Shown here in pieces: positions 35,774 through 46,734 of a DNA stretch of 64,000 bases. Where the stretch lies: positions 1,240,001 through 1,304,000 of the forward strand of contig NZ_CP011412.1 in assembly GCF_001007875.1 (NCBI RefSeq), written 5' to 3'. Position numbers and translations under genes: made by a program. Below the pieces are notes generated by a model. It ran no database searches. It was not told where the DNA came from and saw only the letters and a program-made list of their open reading frames with translations. How positions within the stretch are numbered: position 1 is the stretch's first letter; the number at the start of each line of letters is the position of its first letter. The DNA comes from Sedimenticola thiotaurini (lineage in GTDB: Bacteria; Pseudomonadota; Gammaproteobacteria; Chromatiales; Chromatiaceae).

Positions 35774-36777
35774 AGCTGATAGCGCCGACTTTTGATTATG
35801 AGATAGAGGAAAAACGGCGCCCCCACCAGGGAGGTCACCACCCCCACCTTGATATCGGTGCCAACCGGGAACAGCCGTGTAGTGATATCCGCCGCCAGCA
35901 GCAGTGCCGCACCACCCAGTGCGCTGCTCAGTAACAGTCGTGATGGCTGAAAGCCCACCAGGGGCCGCAGCAGATGGGGCACCACCAGGCCGACAAAACC
36001 GATTGAGCCGGTAATGGAGACCACCGAACCCACCGACAGGGCTACCGCCAGAAAGATACGCCAGCGCAGCCGGGTGAGTGAGATCCCCATGGTACTGGCG
36101 GTCTCCTCCCCCAGGGTCAAGGCATCCAGCGACCGGCCGGTACCCAGTAGCATGGCCCAGCCCAGCAGCACGCCGGGCAGCAGTATCCACAGATCGTGCA
36201 TGCTGTGATTGGCTATCGACCCCATCATCCAGAGCACGATCTCCCGCACCGCATAGGGGCTCGGTGCCAGGTTCAGCAGCAGGGAGATCATGGCCAGCGC
36301 CAGGGCGTTGATGGCAACACCGGCCAGGATCAGGGTCAGGGTACCGGCCTCCCGTCCCGCCATCAGGTAGACCAGGAAGGTAGCCAGCAGCGCCCCGGCC
36401 ATACCCCCCATAGGCACCGCCAGTGGCAACAGGGCCCCCATCCCGAAATAGAGCATGCCAACCGCCCCCAGAGCAGCTCCACTGGCACTGCCGATCAGCC
36501 CTGGACTGGCCAACGGATTCCGCAGCAGGCCCTGCATGGCGGCACCCGCCAGACCCAGGGTAGCCCCGGCAAACAGGGCGATCAGGGCACGGGGCAGACG
36601 GATCTCGGCGAAGATCAGGCCGAGCACGGTGGGCGTATCCAACAGACTCTCCCGGGCGGCCTGCAACACCGGCAGGGGATTGGAACCGAAGAACAGTGAA
36701 GCGACAAACAGCAGCGCCACCAACAGACCCAGCATCAGGACCAGCCTGCCATGCGGTATATTTATCGGGCGGTTCAC
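35770..36777 (-). CDS. btuC: cobalamin ABC transporter permease (FecCD family)
   Basis: The 335-residue protein has about ten membrane segments and the FecCD/BtuC family pattern (RLPRALIALFAGATLGLAGA, GLVVPHLLRPLVG). The start is a GTG that overlaps the binding-protein stop as GTGA. It forms the membrane channel with BtuD. Assignment to cobalamin rather than iron-siderophore rests on the linked riboswitch and btuB. Confidence 0.88.
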   Translation of the reverse strand: MNRPINIPHGRLVLMLGLLVALLFVASLFFGSNPLPVLQAARESLLDTPTVLGLIFAEIRLPRALIALFAGATLGLAGAAMQGLLRNPLASPGLIGSASGAALGAVGMLYFGMGALLPLAVPMGGMAGALLATFLVYLMAGREAGTLTLILAGVAINALALAMISLLLNLAPSPYAVREIVLWMMGSIANHSMHDLWILLPGVLLGWAMLLGTGRSLDALTLGEETASTMGISLTRLRWRIFLAVALSVGSVVSITGSIGFVGLVVPHLLRPLVGFQPSRLLLSSALGGAALLLAADITTRLFPVGTDIKVGVVTSLVGAPFFLYLIIKSRRYQL

Positions 36778-37598
36778 CTGGGCAGACTCCGGTGCAGTAT
36801 CTCCACCGCGTCAGCGATCATCGGACCGCCACAGATCCAGTAGCGGTAGGCCACCTCGATTGGCGCCCTGCCCTGGGTCAGCCGGCGCAGCACCGGATGT
36901 TCCAGCATCTGCTGTCCCCGGGAGTAAGTACCCGGTGAGTAAGAGGAGGTGAACAGTTGCACCGGCCTGGCCAGGATCAACCGCTCCATGTCAATGGCGC
37001 CATAGCCCACCACCCCCTCCTGAGCTGAGATATTTTCCCAGCCGGCCAGCTCCAGGGCCGCGTGCTGCAGCGTGTTCCGGCCACTGGTGTAACCGTTGGG
37101 CTGATAAAAAGCGCCGCGTGGCCTGACCTTGGGCCGTAACTGCTTTATACGATCCAGGCGCTGATCCATCGTCTGGATCATCTGCCGTCCTTCTGCTTCA
37201 CGGCCGATCAGGCGGGCAATCAGGCGGATATTGTGACGAACATCCTCAATACTGGATGAGAGGGCTAACTGTTCCACCCGGTAGCCCAGTTTTTTCAACA
37301 GGGCAATCAGCGGTCGATCGGTATAGGCGCCAGCCAGGATCAGGTCCGGCTTGAGGGCCAGGATCTCCTCCGCCTTGCCATGATTGACCGGATAATTGGC
37401 CGCCTGCACCGCCATGAAGGAGCTGTTGGCTTCCAGGGCCAGGTGGCTGACCGAGGCGATCTGCTCCGGCGCAGCCAGCATCAGCAGCAGTTGGTCGGTA
37501 CAGAGGTTGATGGAGACCACCCGGCCAGGCCGTTCGGCGCCACTGACAGCAACGGCAAACAACATCAAAAACAGAATAGTGAGTAGACGCCGATTCAA
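36774..37598 (-). CDS. btuF: periplasmic cobalamin-binding protein
   Basis: The 274-residue protein has a signal peptide (cleaved near VSGA, residue 20) and the type III binding-protein fold with RVVSINLCTDQLLLML and LKPDLILAGAYTDRP. It delivers substrate to BtuCD. It is first in the btuF-btuC-btuD-rsmE operon. Between it and btuB lies a terminator, so the operon probably has its own promoter after btuB or depends on readthrough. Confidence 0.86.
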   Translation of the reverse strand: MNRRLLTILFLMLFAVAVSGAERPGRVVSINLCTDQLLLMLAAPEQIASVSHLALEANSSFMAVQAANYPVNHGKAEEILALKPDLILAGAYTDRPLIALLKKLGYRVEQLALSSSIEDVRHNIRLIARLIGREAEGRQMIQTMDQRLDRIKQLRPKVRPRGAFYQPNGYTSGRNTLQHAALELAGWENISAQEGVVGYGAIDMERLILARPVQLFTSSYSPGTYSRGQQMLEHPVLRRLTQGRAPIEVAYRYWICGGPMIADAVEILHRSLPR

Positions 37599-37713
37599 AA
37601 CTGATTCCTGATTACCTGTCCCGACGGGTCAAGTCCGCCATCGCCAAAGCCAACCAAATTCCCTGGATCTCTATGACCGATACCCGCATCTTCCACCACG
37701 CCCGCGACTGACG

Positions 37714-37767
37714 ACTAAAAGCAGGATCGGGGCGTGCAACAACCCTGTTATTGCGCGCCCCGATCCT
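37714..37767 (-). terminator. long hairpin terminator after btuB
   Basis: A 15-bp nearly perfect stem (AGGATCGGGGCG at 37723 with its complement at 37753-37767) closes a 15-base loop. On the minus strand it is followed by TTTTAG. It separates btuB from the btuF operon. Confidence 0.75.
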
Positions 37768-37798
37768 GGTTCCGCCCTCGACTATCTAACCGGTCGGA

Positions 37799-39631
37799 CT
37801 ATTTTGGCACGTAATGGAGAGAAACAAACAGTTCCCGGCCGCCGGTATTATAAGTGCGGATGGTCTCATAGTCCCGGTCAAACAGATTGCTTATCTGCCC
37901 ACGCAGGGTCCACTCGCTGGTCAAATGCTGTGCCACCCGCAGATCCAGGGTACCGAAACCATCAGTGAGCAGCGTATTGTCCGTGTCACTGAAGCTGTGA
38001 CTGCGGGCATTGAACGTGGCGCCTACTTCGGTCCTGCCAAAGGCTCTGTCAATATCGATACGCAGGGACCGCTTGCTGCGATCGGTCAGCTGCTTACCGG
38101 TTATACGATTTCGCGGATCAAGCAGGGTCAGGTTGCCGCTTATCTCCCAGCCGGCCAGCTCTGTGGTCACCCCCGCCTCCATACCATTGATCCGGGCCCG
38201 GCCAATATTCTGTGGCTGATAGGTGAAGGGAGCCACCTCTACCCAATCGATCAGATCGTCGATATCGGTTCGAAACAGATTGATGTTCCATCTGCCCCAG
38301 GACGGCTTGCCACGCAGAGACAACTCCAAGCTTTCCGACTCTTCCGGGGTCAGGTTGGGATTACCGTTGGATCCCCAGGGATCCTGGTAATAGAGATCAT
38401 TGAATGTGGGAGCACGAAAGCCGGTTCCGTAGGAAGCTACCAGCCGGAGGGTTTCGGTTAACTCCCGTCCCAGGGAGATGCTGCCGGTGTTGTAGGTCCC
38501 GAACGATTCATTGTCATCATGCCGAAGCCCGATGCTGATATCATTGCGCCCGAACTCCCGCTGGTACTGGGCAAATACCGCCTTGTTATCCCGCTCGTTT
38601 ACGCTGTAGTTACTGGTGCCGGCCACCTCGTCCCGCAGGTAATCAAAACCGAATGTCAGAATGCTCTCCTCACCCAGAGCCACATCATTCTGCCAGGTAA
38701 ACTGACGGCGTTTAGTATTGAAGAACGAGTTGAAAACATCATTCACATAGCTGGTCATTTCGTCTCGACTTTCGCCGACTGAAAGCGATATATCCCAAAT
38801 ATCATTGGGCGAATATTCCAGCTTGCCGTTCAACGACTGCTGTATCGACTCGGAGTCGTAGAAATTGGCCGGTCCCCAGGCGCTGTCATACTCATTTTCA
38901 CCCTTGGCCCGCAGGGCACTGACCGTGAGCTTCAGCCCGTTGGAAAAACGGTAGCCCAGATGGCCGGAAAAAGCCCGGTTATCGTAACCGTCGTCATCCG
39001 GATTATTGTTTTTCAGGGCACTGAATCCATCAGTATGCAGATCAGACAGGTTAAAACCGTACTCCAGGTTATGCTGGCTGCCGTTTACCCCAAGGGCCAG
39101 ACGACGGGTATTGTGCGAACCGTACTCCGCATCAGCATTTATCTGGGTTCCGGACTGCACTCGCTTGGTAAAGATCTGTATCACCCCACCCATGGCATCG
39201 GCACCGTAGAGTTGGGAGCGGGGTCCCCGGACGATCTCAATGCGCTCAACCTGAGCCAGCGGAATATCCTGAAAACTGACCGTTCCCAGGGTAGCCGAGC
39301 CGATACGGACACCATCGATCAACACCAAAACCTGGTTGGAGTTGGTGCCCCGTAACCGGATTGAGGTTGTCTTGCCCAGCCCCCCGTTATTGCTCATGCT
39401 GAGTCCCTGGATGCCATCCAGCAACTGGGTAATATCCCGGGCCTGACTCTTTTCAATCTCCGTTCGGGTCAACACCGTCACTGACGCCAGGGTCTCATCA
39501 ACCGTTTGAGACATTCGAGAGGCGGTCACGTTGATGGTATTTATTGAAGTGGCTGCCTGAGCAAGCGCAATAGGCGATAGCAGGCAAAGTGTGGATAGAA
39601 CGGCTGGTGAATAAGGTTTCTTGCAGGTCAT
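37799..39631 (-). CDS. btuB: TonB-dependent cobalamin receptor
   Basis: The 610-residue outer-membrane protein starts at ATG 39631 with GGAGAGG upstream; the open frame to 39751 is leader sequence. It has a signal peptide ending ALAQA, a TonB box-like INVTASR, a plug domain (50-165, RLRGTNSNQVLVLIDGVR) and a 22-strand barrel. The riboswitch about 200 bases upstream identifies it as BtuB, the B12 receptor. The final strand ends LFVSLHYVPK, with a C-terminal lysine instead of the usual Phe/Trp. Confidence 0.93.
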   Translation of the reverse strand: MTCKKPYSPAVLSTLCLLSPIALAQAATSINTINVTASRMSQTVDETLASVTVLTRTEIEKSQARDITQLLDGIQGLSMSNNGGLGKTTSIRLRGTNSNQVLVLIDGVRIGSATLGTVSFQDIPLAQVERIEIVRGPRSQLYGADAMGGVIQIFTKRVQSGTQINADAEYGSHNTRRLALGVNGSQHNLEYGFNLSDLHTDGFSALKNNNPDDDGYDNRAFSGHLGYRFSNGLKLTVSALRAKGENEYDSAWGPANFYDSESIQQSLNGKLEYSPNDIWDISLSVGESRDEMTSYVNDVFNSFFNTKRRQFTWQNDVALGEESILTFGFDYLRDEVAGTSNYSVNERDNKAVFAQYQREFGRNDISIGLRHDDNESFGTYNTGSISLGRELTETLRLVASYGTGFRAPTFNDLYYQDPWGSNGNPNLTPEESESLELSLRGKPSWGRWNINLFRTDIDDLIDWVEVAPFTYQPQNIGRARINGMEAGVTTELAGWEISGNLTLLDPRNRITGKQLTDRSKRSLRIDIDRAFGRTEVGATFNARSHSFSDTDNTLLTDGFGTLDLRVAQHLTSEWTLRGQISNLFDRDYETIRTYNTGGRELFVSLHYVPK

Positions 39632-39837
39632 TACAGGCCTCTCCGTTACTCCACTGCGGGAGTGCATTCTAAAGACAATGCAGGACGGAAAAAGACTTGC
39701 GAGTGATGGGAATGCCTTACCCGGGCATGGCCACAGCGGGACTGCATACAAGCACAGGTTTTTCCGACCTGCGTGGATGCGTCAGCTAACGGAAGACCGC
39801 TCTACTGAATACCCCGTTCGGTAGAAATGCGACGCGT

Positions 39838-40012
39838 GAAAGGCAGGTTTCCTGACTTGCAGATCATTACCCGGTATCGCCTTCCCAATCATCGGACCAG
39901 TGGCGTAATGAGACCGGACTACTTGCTTACAGTTGCGAGGACAGTCAAGGAGTTGCCTGGATGAGGCGCACCTTAGTTCCCTATTAACCCGTAGCGGGCA
40001 CCTTTCAGAGGC
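39838..40012 (-). promoter_or_regulatory. cobalamin riboswitch
   Basis: On the minus strand the conserved elements appear in order: AATAGGGAACTAAGGTG (GGGAA at 39981-39977), the B12 box GCCACTGG at 39904-39897, GGGAAGGCG, and the closing AAGTCAGGAAACCTGCCT. This is the standard AdoCbl class-I layout. It should repress btuB when cobalamin is plentiful. The 200 bases between aptamer and start have no obvious terminator, so control of translation is more likely. Confidence 0.93.
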
Positions 40013-40020
40013 GGCCATTT

Positions 40021-40374
40021 TAATCCATACATGAAAATCCACAAGGGATTTATCCCCCTATTCACAAGTTAAACAGCGGTGCCTGGAAATTAAGGCCGAG
40101 CAGAGCCCAGCAGAAGTGGTTAATTTCCCAACAAAGGGGTTATGGATACAAACAGGTACACCTGGAGCCATCATCTGCGAAGCGATTACAGATCTTACCC
40201 AGCCAGCGATGTTATCATCGGGCGACCGGCGGTCGGCACGGAACAGCCGATATGGCCCATACCAGCGGAGATGGAGAGCTCTGATCCGGATCATCTGCCG
40301 GTACACCCAACTGCCGCCGATAAAGCGGCTTTATTCCATAAAACATGCGCTTATCCCGTGCAGGTAATAACGTC
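40021..40374. other. intergenic region between btuB leader and tag
   Basis: No gene is supported. It should hold the promoter for the btuB riboswitch transcript (near 40020-40080) and for tag. A 116-residue frame from 40142 overlaps tag and lacks a ribosome-binding site, so it was rejected. Confidence 0.45.
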
Positions 40375-40956
40375 ATGCCAAGCAACATTCAACGCTGTGG
40401 TTGGGCCGGATCAGATCCCCTTTATCAGCAGTATCACGACCGGGAGTGGGGCGTGCCCTGCCGGGATGACCGAACCCTGTTTGAGTTCCTGATTCTGGAG
40501 GGCGCCCAGGCTGGTCTGTCCTGGATTACCATACTGCGCAAGCGGGACCACTATCGAAAGGTGTACGACCAGTTCAATCCACAGAAGGTCGCCCGCTATA
40601 ACGCCAGCAAAGTGGAGCAACTGCTGGCCGATCCCGGCATCGTCCGTAACCGCCTGAAAGTGATGGCAAGCATCACCAATGCAAAACTGTTCCTGGATAT
40701 TCAGGCCGAATACGGTGACTTTGCCAGCTTCATCTGGCGCTTTGTGGACGATGAACCGATCATCAACCACTGGCCATCACTGCAGCAGCTTCCGGCCACC
40801 ACACCCGAGTCGGATGCCATGTCCCGGGAGTTGAAACGGCGCGGGTTCAAGTTCGTCGGCAGCACCATCTGTTACGCCTACATGCAGGCCATCGGCATGG
40901 TCAATGACCACACCCTGGACTGTTTCCGGCATCGGGAACTGTTGGACTCCGCCTGA
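40375..40956 (+). CDS. tag: DNA-3-methyladenine glycosylase I
   Basis: This 193-residue base-excision enzyme removes 3-methyladenine. It starts at ATG 40375. The family motifs are clear: RCGWAGSDPLYQQYHDREWG, where the Cys and later His residues bind zinc, EGAQAGLSWITIL with the catalytic Glu, and FVGSTICYAYMQAIG. Single gene; a bidirectional terminator follows. Confidence 0.94.
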   Translation: MPSNIQRCGWAGSDPLYQQYHDREWGVPCRDDRTLFEFLILEGAQAGLSWITILRKRDHYRKVYDQFNPQKVARYNASKVEQLLADPGIVRNRLKVMASITNAKLFLDIQAEYGDFASFIWRFVDDEPIINHWPSLQQLPATTPESDAMSRELKRRGFKFVGSTICYAYMQAIGMVNDHTLDCFRHRELLDSA

Positions 40957-41010
40957 ACCAGCAGACGCGGCCGGGGTAAAAACCGGGGCGGACTCCAACC
41001 CAAACAACAA

Positions 41011-41043
41011 AAAAGGGGTGCCCTTGCGGACACCCCTTTTTTT
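41011..41043. terminator. bidirectional terminator between tag and tRNA-Pro
   Basis: AAAAGGGGTG and CACCCCTTTT form a 10-bp stem with A- and T-runs on both sides. It can end tag on the plus strand and the tRNA-Pro transcript on the minus strand. Confidence 0.88.
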
Positions 41044-41047
41044 CGTT

Positions 41048-41124
41048 TGGTCGGGCGGACAGGATTTGAACCTGCGACCACTTGTCCCCCAGACAAGCAC
41101 GCTACCAGACTGCGCCACCGCCCG
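41048..41124 (-). tRNA. tRNA-Pro (GGG)
   Basis: A complete 77-base cloverleaf with acceptor CGGGCGG pairing CCGCCCG, anticodon stem CTTGT/ACAAG, anticodon GGG, T-loop GGTTCAAATCC and an encoded CCA. Confidence 0.95.
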
Positions 41125-41177
41125 AAACTGAGCGCGCATACTAGGCGGTATGCACACTGTTGTCAATGCTGCAGGAA

Positions 41178-41537
41178 TCAGCGTTTGAGGATCTGCAACA
41201 CCTCTTCCAGTTCCGCACGCAGCTGCCGGGCGATCTGGTGACTCTGATCCTGATCCTCCTTGGCCCCCTCTCCAGAGAGCTGCTGACGCGCTCCACCAAT
41301 AGTAAAGCCCTGATCGTACAGAAGACTGCGTATCTGGCGGATCATCAATACATCATGGCGCTGATAATAGCGGCGATTACCACGCCGCTTGATCGGCTTC
41401 AGCTGACTGAATTCCTGCTCCCAGTAGCGCAGCACATGTGGCTTCACACCACACAGCTCACTCACCTCACCGATGGTAAAGTAGCGTTTGCCGGGTATCG
41501 CCGGCAGATCGGCAGTATTACTGCTTGCTTCCAGCAT
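41178..41537 (-). CDS. MerR-family transcriptional regulator
   Basis: The 119-residue protein has a MerR winged-helix domain ([27 protein letters not shown], seen in parts from residue 17) and a short helical tail. It overlaps ihfA by 20 bases and is the usual last gene of the pheST-ihfA operon in gammaproteobacteria. Its target is unknown. Confidence 0.93.
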   Translation of the reverse strand: MLEASSNTADLPAIPGKRYFTIGEVSELCGVKPHVLRYWEQEFSQLKPIKRRGNRRYYQRHDVLMIRQIRSLLYDQGFTIGGARQQLSGEGAKEDQDQSHQIARQLRAELEEVLQILKR

Positions 41538-41817
41538 AAGCTTCTACCCTCGCCTTCAGTTTTTGACCCGGGCGGAACGTCACCACCCTGCGCGCTGAAA
41601 TTGGGATCTCCTCCCCGGTCTTCGGATTTCTGCCAGGGCGCTCTTTCTTTTCACGCAGATCAAAATTTCCGAAACCGGACAATTTAACCTGTGAGCCCTC
41701 CTGTAGGGAAATGCGCACTTTCTCAAAAAACATTTCAACCATCTCCTTGGCCTCCCGTTTGTTCAGGCCAAGTTCATCAAAAAGTTTTTCGGCAAGATCC
41801 GCCTTGGTCAAAGCCAT
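41518..41817 (-). CDS. ihfA: integration host factor alpha subunit
   Basis: The 99-residue DNA-bending protein begins [20 protein letters not shown] and contains [20 protein letters not shown], including the proline that intercalates into DNA. It pairs with IhfB encoded elsewhere. It starts 3 bases after pheT. Confidence 0.96.
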   Translation of the reverse strand: MALTKADLAEKLFDELGLNKREAKEMVEMFFEKVRISLQEGSQVKLSGFGNFDLREKKERPGRNPKTGEEIPISARRVVTFRPGQKLKARVEAYAGSKQ

Positions 41818-41820
41818 ATC

Positions 41821-44199
41821 TCAATCTCTCAGTTGTGCATTGTAGCGTTCGACAAGCGCGGCGACTATCTGCGCCATTACACGCTCCACATTTTCATCGG
41901 TAAGAGTGTGGGAACTTTCCTGTAAAATCAAGCCCAAAGCGAGACTTTTTCGTCCTGAGTCTACCTTTTCACCAGTATAGACATCAAAAATCAGAATTTC
42001 TCTCAGAATTTCCGGTACCGATTCACGAATAGTCTGTCGAATCTGGTCAAAACCGACCGCCTGATCCACCACGATGGCGATATCACGCCGGATCGAAGGG
42101 TACTTGGAGAGTGGCTTGAAGGCAGGCAAGCGGCCTTCCATCAGCCGGTTCAGGCCGATCTCGAACAGATAGACCCCGGAAGAGAGATCCAGTTTCTGTT
42201 CCAGTTGCGGGTGCAGTTTACCGATCCAGCCGACCTGCTCATCCCCCCGGGTGATCCGGGCGCTCTGCCCCGGATGCAGTGCATTGTGGGTCTCCGCCTG
42301 GAACCGAAATTCGTCTGCACAACTGGTCAGGGCGAACAACGCCTCCAGATCGGCCTTCAGATCGAAGAAATCCACGTTTCGCTCAGGAGCGGCCCAACTT
42401 TCCGGCTGCAGAGCCCCGGAAACCAGACCAGCAAGCATCAATTCCTGTTTAATATCATCATCTTGCTTAATAAACCTAAGACCGGACTCGAATATTCTTA
42501 CCCGGGATTGCTGACGTGACTGGTTATACATGGCCGTCTGTAGCAGACCAGCCCAGAGGGTGGTGCGCATGATCGACATATCGGAGGATATCGGGTTAGC
42601 CAGTTCTACTGTGCCATGCGCCGGGTCGATGAGGTCATGCATCCCGCGACTGATGAAGCTGTAGGTGATCGCTTCCTGGTAATCCCGATCCACCAGTAAC
42701 TGCTTGGCCCGACGCAGACTGAATGCCACTTCCGGTTCGGACTGCATGGCGGTAGCCGCTGAATTGCGCCGGGTCGGTATCCGGGTATAACCGTAGATCC
42801 GACCCACCTCCTCGATCAGGTCCTCCTCGATGCTGATGTCGAAACGGCAACTGGGGGCAGTCACCTTCCAGCCCTCCGCTACCGGCTCCAGTTGCATCTC
42901 CAGGCGGGTCAGGATGTCGCTGATGGTGTCATCATCAATCTCCAGGCCCAGCACCCTGGCCACCCGGGCACGGCGCAGCAGGATCTCCGGACGCGCCTCT
43001 ATAAGGGACTCATCGGCCGACTCCACCACCGGCCCGGGCTCACCCCCGGTAATGGCCAGTAGCAGCTGGGTGGCCCGCTCTATGGCACGGCGTTGAAGCT
43101 GCGGGTCAACACCCCGCTCGAAGCGGTGGGATGAATCGGTGTGCAGGCCGTAGCTGCGCGCCTTCCCGGCGATCATGGTGGGGGCGAAAAATGCACTCTC
43201 CAGCAGCACATCCCGACTGCTGTCACTGACGCCCGAATGCTCACCACCCATGATGCCGGCAATGGCGACCGGCTTGGCCTGGTCAGCGATCACCAGGGTA
43301 TCGCTGCGCAGGGTGATCTCCTGACCATCCAGCAACACCAGTTTCTCGCCCTCTTCCGCCATGCGGACCCGGATGCCACCTTCCAGTTCAGCCAGGTCGA
43401 AGCCATGCATCGGCTGCCCCAGCTCCAGCATGACGTAGTTGGTCACGTCGACCACCGGGCTGATGGGACGCAGGTCGCTGCGGCGCAGCCGCTCCTGCAT
43501 CCAGAGTGGCGTCTGGGCCGCCGGATCGATATTTTTGATCACCCGACACAGATAGCGGGGACAGCCCTGAGGCGCCTCCAGGGAGACCGGGAACCGTTCA
43601 TCATTCACAGCCTCCACCGGCTCCATGGCGGGTGGTGTAACCGGGGTACGGTTGATCACACCGACTTCCCGGGCGATACCGGCCAGACCCAGACAATCAC
43701 CCCGATCCGGCGTCAGATCCACGTCGATCGCCTGGTCGTTCAGGTCGAGATAGGTTCTGAAATCATCCCCCACCGGGGCATCTGCCGGCAACGGCAGTAT
43801 GCCATCAGAGGAGGCTGCCAGGCCCAGTTCCGAGGCGGAGCAGATCATGCCCTGGGACTCCAGTCCGCGCAGCTTGGCCCGTTTGATCTTGAAATTGCCC
43901 GGCAGCACGGCACCGATCACCGCAACCGGCACCTTCAGGCCGGCCGCCACGTTGGGCGCACCACAGATGATCTGCAACGGATCACCGCTGCCCACATTCA
44001 CCGTACAGAGGCTCAGTTTGTCCGCATTGGGGTGCTGCTCCCGGGTCAACACCTCACCCACCAGCACACCTTCAAATTCGCCGGCCACCGGCTCGACCGA
44101 ATCCACTTCCAGCCCCGCCATGCTGAGCTGGTCAGCCAGTTCAGTGGTCGAAACGGCTGGGTTTACCCACTCACGCAACCAGGCTTCACTGAATTTCAT
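41821..44199 (-). CDS. pheT: phenylalanyl-tRNA synthetase beta subunit
   Basis: The 792-residue subunit has an N-terminal tRNA-binding domain (residues 39-150), the B3/B4 editing domain, B5 (about 400-475), the catalytic-like core, and a C-terminal FDX-ACB domain beginning SKYPSIRRDIAIVVDQ. It forms an alpha2-beta2 enzyme with PheS, encoded 84 bases upstream. Confidence 0.97.
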   Translation of the reverse strand: MKFSEAWLREWVNPAVSTTELADQLSMAGLEVDSVEPVAGEFEGVLVGEVLTREQHPNADKLSLCTVNVGSGDPLQIICGAPNVAAGLKVPVAVIGAVLPGNFKIKRAKLRGLESQGMICSASELGLAASSDGILPLPADAPVGDDFRTYLDLNDQAIDVDLTPDRGDCLGLAGIAREVGVINRTPVTPPAMEPVEAVNDERFPVSLEAPQGCPRYLCRVIKNIDPAAQTPLWMQERLRRSDLRPISPVVDVTNYVMLELGQPMHGFDLAELEGGIRVRMAEEGEKLVLLDGQEITLRSDTLVIADQAKPVAIAGIMGGEHSGVSDSSRDVLLESAFFAPTMIAGKARSYGLHTDSSHRFERGVDPQLQRRAIERATQLLLAITGGEPGPVVESADESLIEARPEILLRRARVARVLGLEIDDDTISDILTRLEMQLEPVAEGWKVTAPSCRFDISIEEDLIEEVGRIYGYTRIPTRRNSAATAMQSEPEVAFSLRRAKQLLVDRDYQEAITYSFISRGMHDLIDPAHGTVELANPISSDMSIMRTTLWAGLLQTAMYNQSRQQSRVRIFESGLRFIKQDDDIKQELMLAGLVSGALQPESWAAPERNVDFFDLKADLEALFALTSCADEFRFQAETHNALHPGQSARITRGDEQVGWIGKLHPQLEQKLDLSSGVYLFEIGLNRLMEGRLPAFKPLSKYPSIRRDIAIVVDQAVGFDQIRQTIRESVPEILREILIFDVYTGEKVDSGRKSLALGLILQESSHTLTDENVERVMAQIVAALVERYNAQLRD

Positions 44200-44283
44200 A
44201 ATCTCTTATCCAATCCTAAGGGGCGCCTACTGCGCTCCGAATATCGCGAATGACCCGACATGGGGCCGGGTCCGGAAGATCAC

Positions 44284-45456
<1,173 letters not shown>

Positions 45457-45459
45457 CTA

Positions 45460-45819
45460 TCAGCTGGAGAGACTGGCCTTGGCCTGTTCTGCCAGGGCGC
45501 TAAACGCCGGCTTGTCAAAAATAGCTAGATCGGCCAGCATCTTGCGGTCGATCTCCACACCGGCTTTCTTCAGGCCGTTGATCATACGGCTGTAAGAGAG
45601 TCCGTTGGCGCGGGCACCGGCGTTGATACGGGCAATCCAGAGGGCACGAAACTGCCGTTTCTTCTGGCGACGATCACGGTAGGAATACTGGCCGGCCTTG
45701 ATCACCGCCTGTTTGGCTACGCGATAGACCTTACGACGGGCGCCATAATAACCTTTGGCCGCTTTAAGCACTTTTTTGTGTCGGGCGTGTGCTTGTACAC
45801 CACGTTTTACGCGAGGCAT
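45460..45819 (-). CDS. rplT: 50S ribosomal protein L20
   Basis: The 119-residue basic protein begins [19 protein letters not shown] and contains [19 protein letters not shown]. It is needed for early 50S assembly and in many bacteria also represses its own operon. It lies 20 bases after rpmI. Confidence 0.97.
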   Translation of the reverse strand: MPRVKRGVQAHARHKKVLKAAKGYYGARRKVYRVAKQAVIKAGQYSYRDRRQKKRQFRALWIARINAGARANGLSYSRMINGLKKAGVEIDRKMLADLAIFDKPAFSALAEQAKASLSS

Positions 45820-45839
45820 CTGTTCAGTCTCCTATCGGC

Positions 45840-46037
45840 TCAGGCGTACGGAATCATGCGACGTGCTACGGCCACGTCAGCTTTGTGCAGCTGTGAGGGG
45901 CAACGCAGCTGACGCTTACGCTTGGTGCTCTTTTTCGTCAGGATATGACGACGGTGGGACTTGCCACGCTTGATAGCGCCGTTGCCGGTTACCTTGAACC
46001 GTTTGGCAGCGCCGCGATTTGTCTTGATCTTTGGCAT
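45840..46037 (-). CDS. rpmI: 50S ribosomal protein L35
   Basis: The 65-residue basic protein begins [15 protein letters not shown] and contains [15 protein letters not shown]. Order infC-rpmI-rplT is conserved. It starts about 105 bases after infC. Confidence 0.97.
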   Translation of the reverse strand: MPKIKTNRGAAKRFKVTGNGAIKRGKSHRRHILTKKSTKRKRQLRCPSQLHKADVAVARRMIPYA

Positions 46038-46142
46038 TACTTGTAACTCCGCTATTTAATCCGCCGATCGGGGCCTCTGCCCAGCACCTGCGTGGTACCG
46101 GCATCAACCTGTCTCGATCTTTGGATCTCGATTTTAAGATAC

Positions 46143-46658
46143 TTACTTTTTGGGACGCAGAACCATCACCATCTGCCGGCCTTCCATCTGAGGTTGCTGT
46201 TCGACTTCACCGTATTCAGCCAGATCTGTCTCAACACGTTTCAGCAACTCCAGACCGAGTTCCCGATGGGCATGTTCACGACCGCGGAACCGCATGGTTA
46301 CCTTGGTCTTGTCCCCGTCATTCAGGAAACGTATCAGGTTGCGTAGTTTGACCTGATAATCCCCCTCACCAGTCCCTGGCCTGAATTTGATCTCCTTAAC
46401 CTGCGCCTGCTTCTGCTTTTTCTTGGCCGCTGATTTCTGCTTTTTTGCCTCAAAAACATATTTGCCGTAGTCCATGACACGGCAGACAGGCGGTTCCGCA
46501 TTGGGCTGAATCTCGACCAGATCGAGATTACTCTCTGCGGCGACACCCATGGCTTCTTCCAGCGGGACAATACCGACCTGCTCGCCATCGGCGCCGATCA
46601 AACGGACTTCACGGACGTCGATTTCATCGTTCATCCGGTTTCTTTTTGGTGCAGCGAT
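46143..46658 (-). CDS. infC: translation initiation factor IF-3
   Basis: The protein is 171 residues if it starts at the AUC codon at 46658. That codon lies eight bases after a strong GGAGGA site and gives the expected N-terminus [13 protein letters not shown]. The first ATG (46634) has no ribosome-binding site and would remove the conserved KRNR segment. The N-domain, linker and C-domain ([24 protein letters not shown]) are intact. A rare AUU/AUC start is known in infC and lets IF-3 regulate its own synthesis. Confidence 0.95.
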   Translation of the reverse strand: MAAPKRNRMNDEIDVREVRLIGADGEQVGIVPLEEAMGVAAESNLDLVEIQPNAEPPVCRVMDYGKYVFEAKKQKSAAKKKQKQAQVKEIKFRPGTGEGDYQVKLRNLIRFLNDGDKTKVTMRFRGREHAHRELGLELLKRVETDLAEYGEVEQQPQMEGRQMVMVLRPKK

Positions 46659-46693
46659 AACTCAGTTCCTCCAGAGAACCTAAGCTTACCAAC

Positions 46694-46720
46694 ACAAAAA
46701 GCACCGATAACCGGTGCTTT
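46694..46720 (-). terminator. hairpin between thrS and infC
   Basis: On the minus strand AAAGCACCG and CGGTGCTTT form a 9-bp stem followed by TTGTGTT. Outer sequences (GGCTTACCA and TGGTAAGCTT) extend the stem. It may cause partial termination before infC. Confidence 0.65.
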
Positions 46721-46734
46721 CAACTGGTAAGCCT

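Noticed and set aside
35774-36190. N-terminal extension of the cobalamin ATPase frame
   Set aside because: It is a shadow of the permease gene; the ATGA overlap at 35773 gives the normal start.
40142-40492. 116-residue frame before tag
   Set aside because: It overlaps the tag start by over 100 bases, has no ribosome-binding site and no recognisable domain.
43141-44253. 370-residue plus-strand frame
   Set aside because: Antisense of pheT; composition is typical of a shadow.
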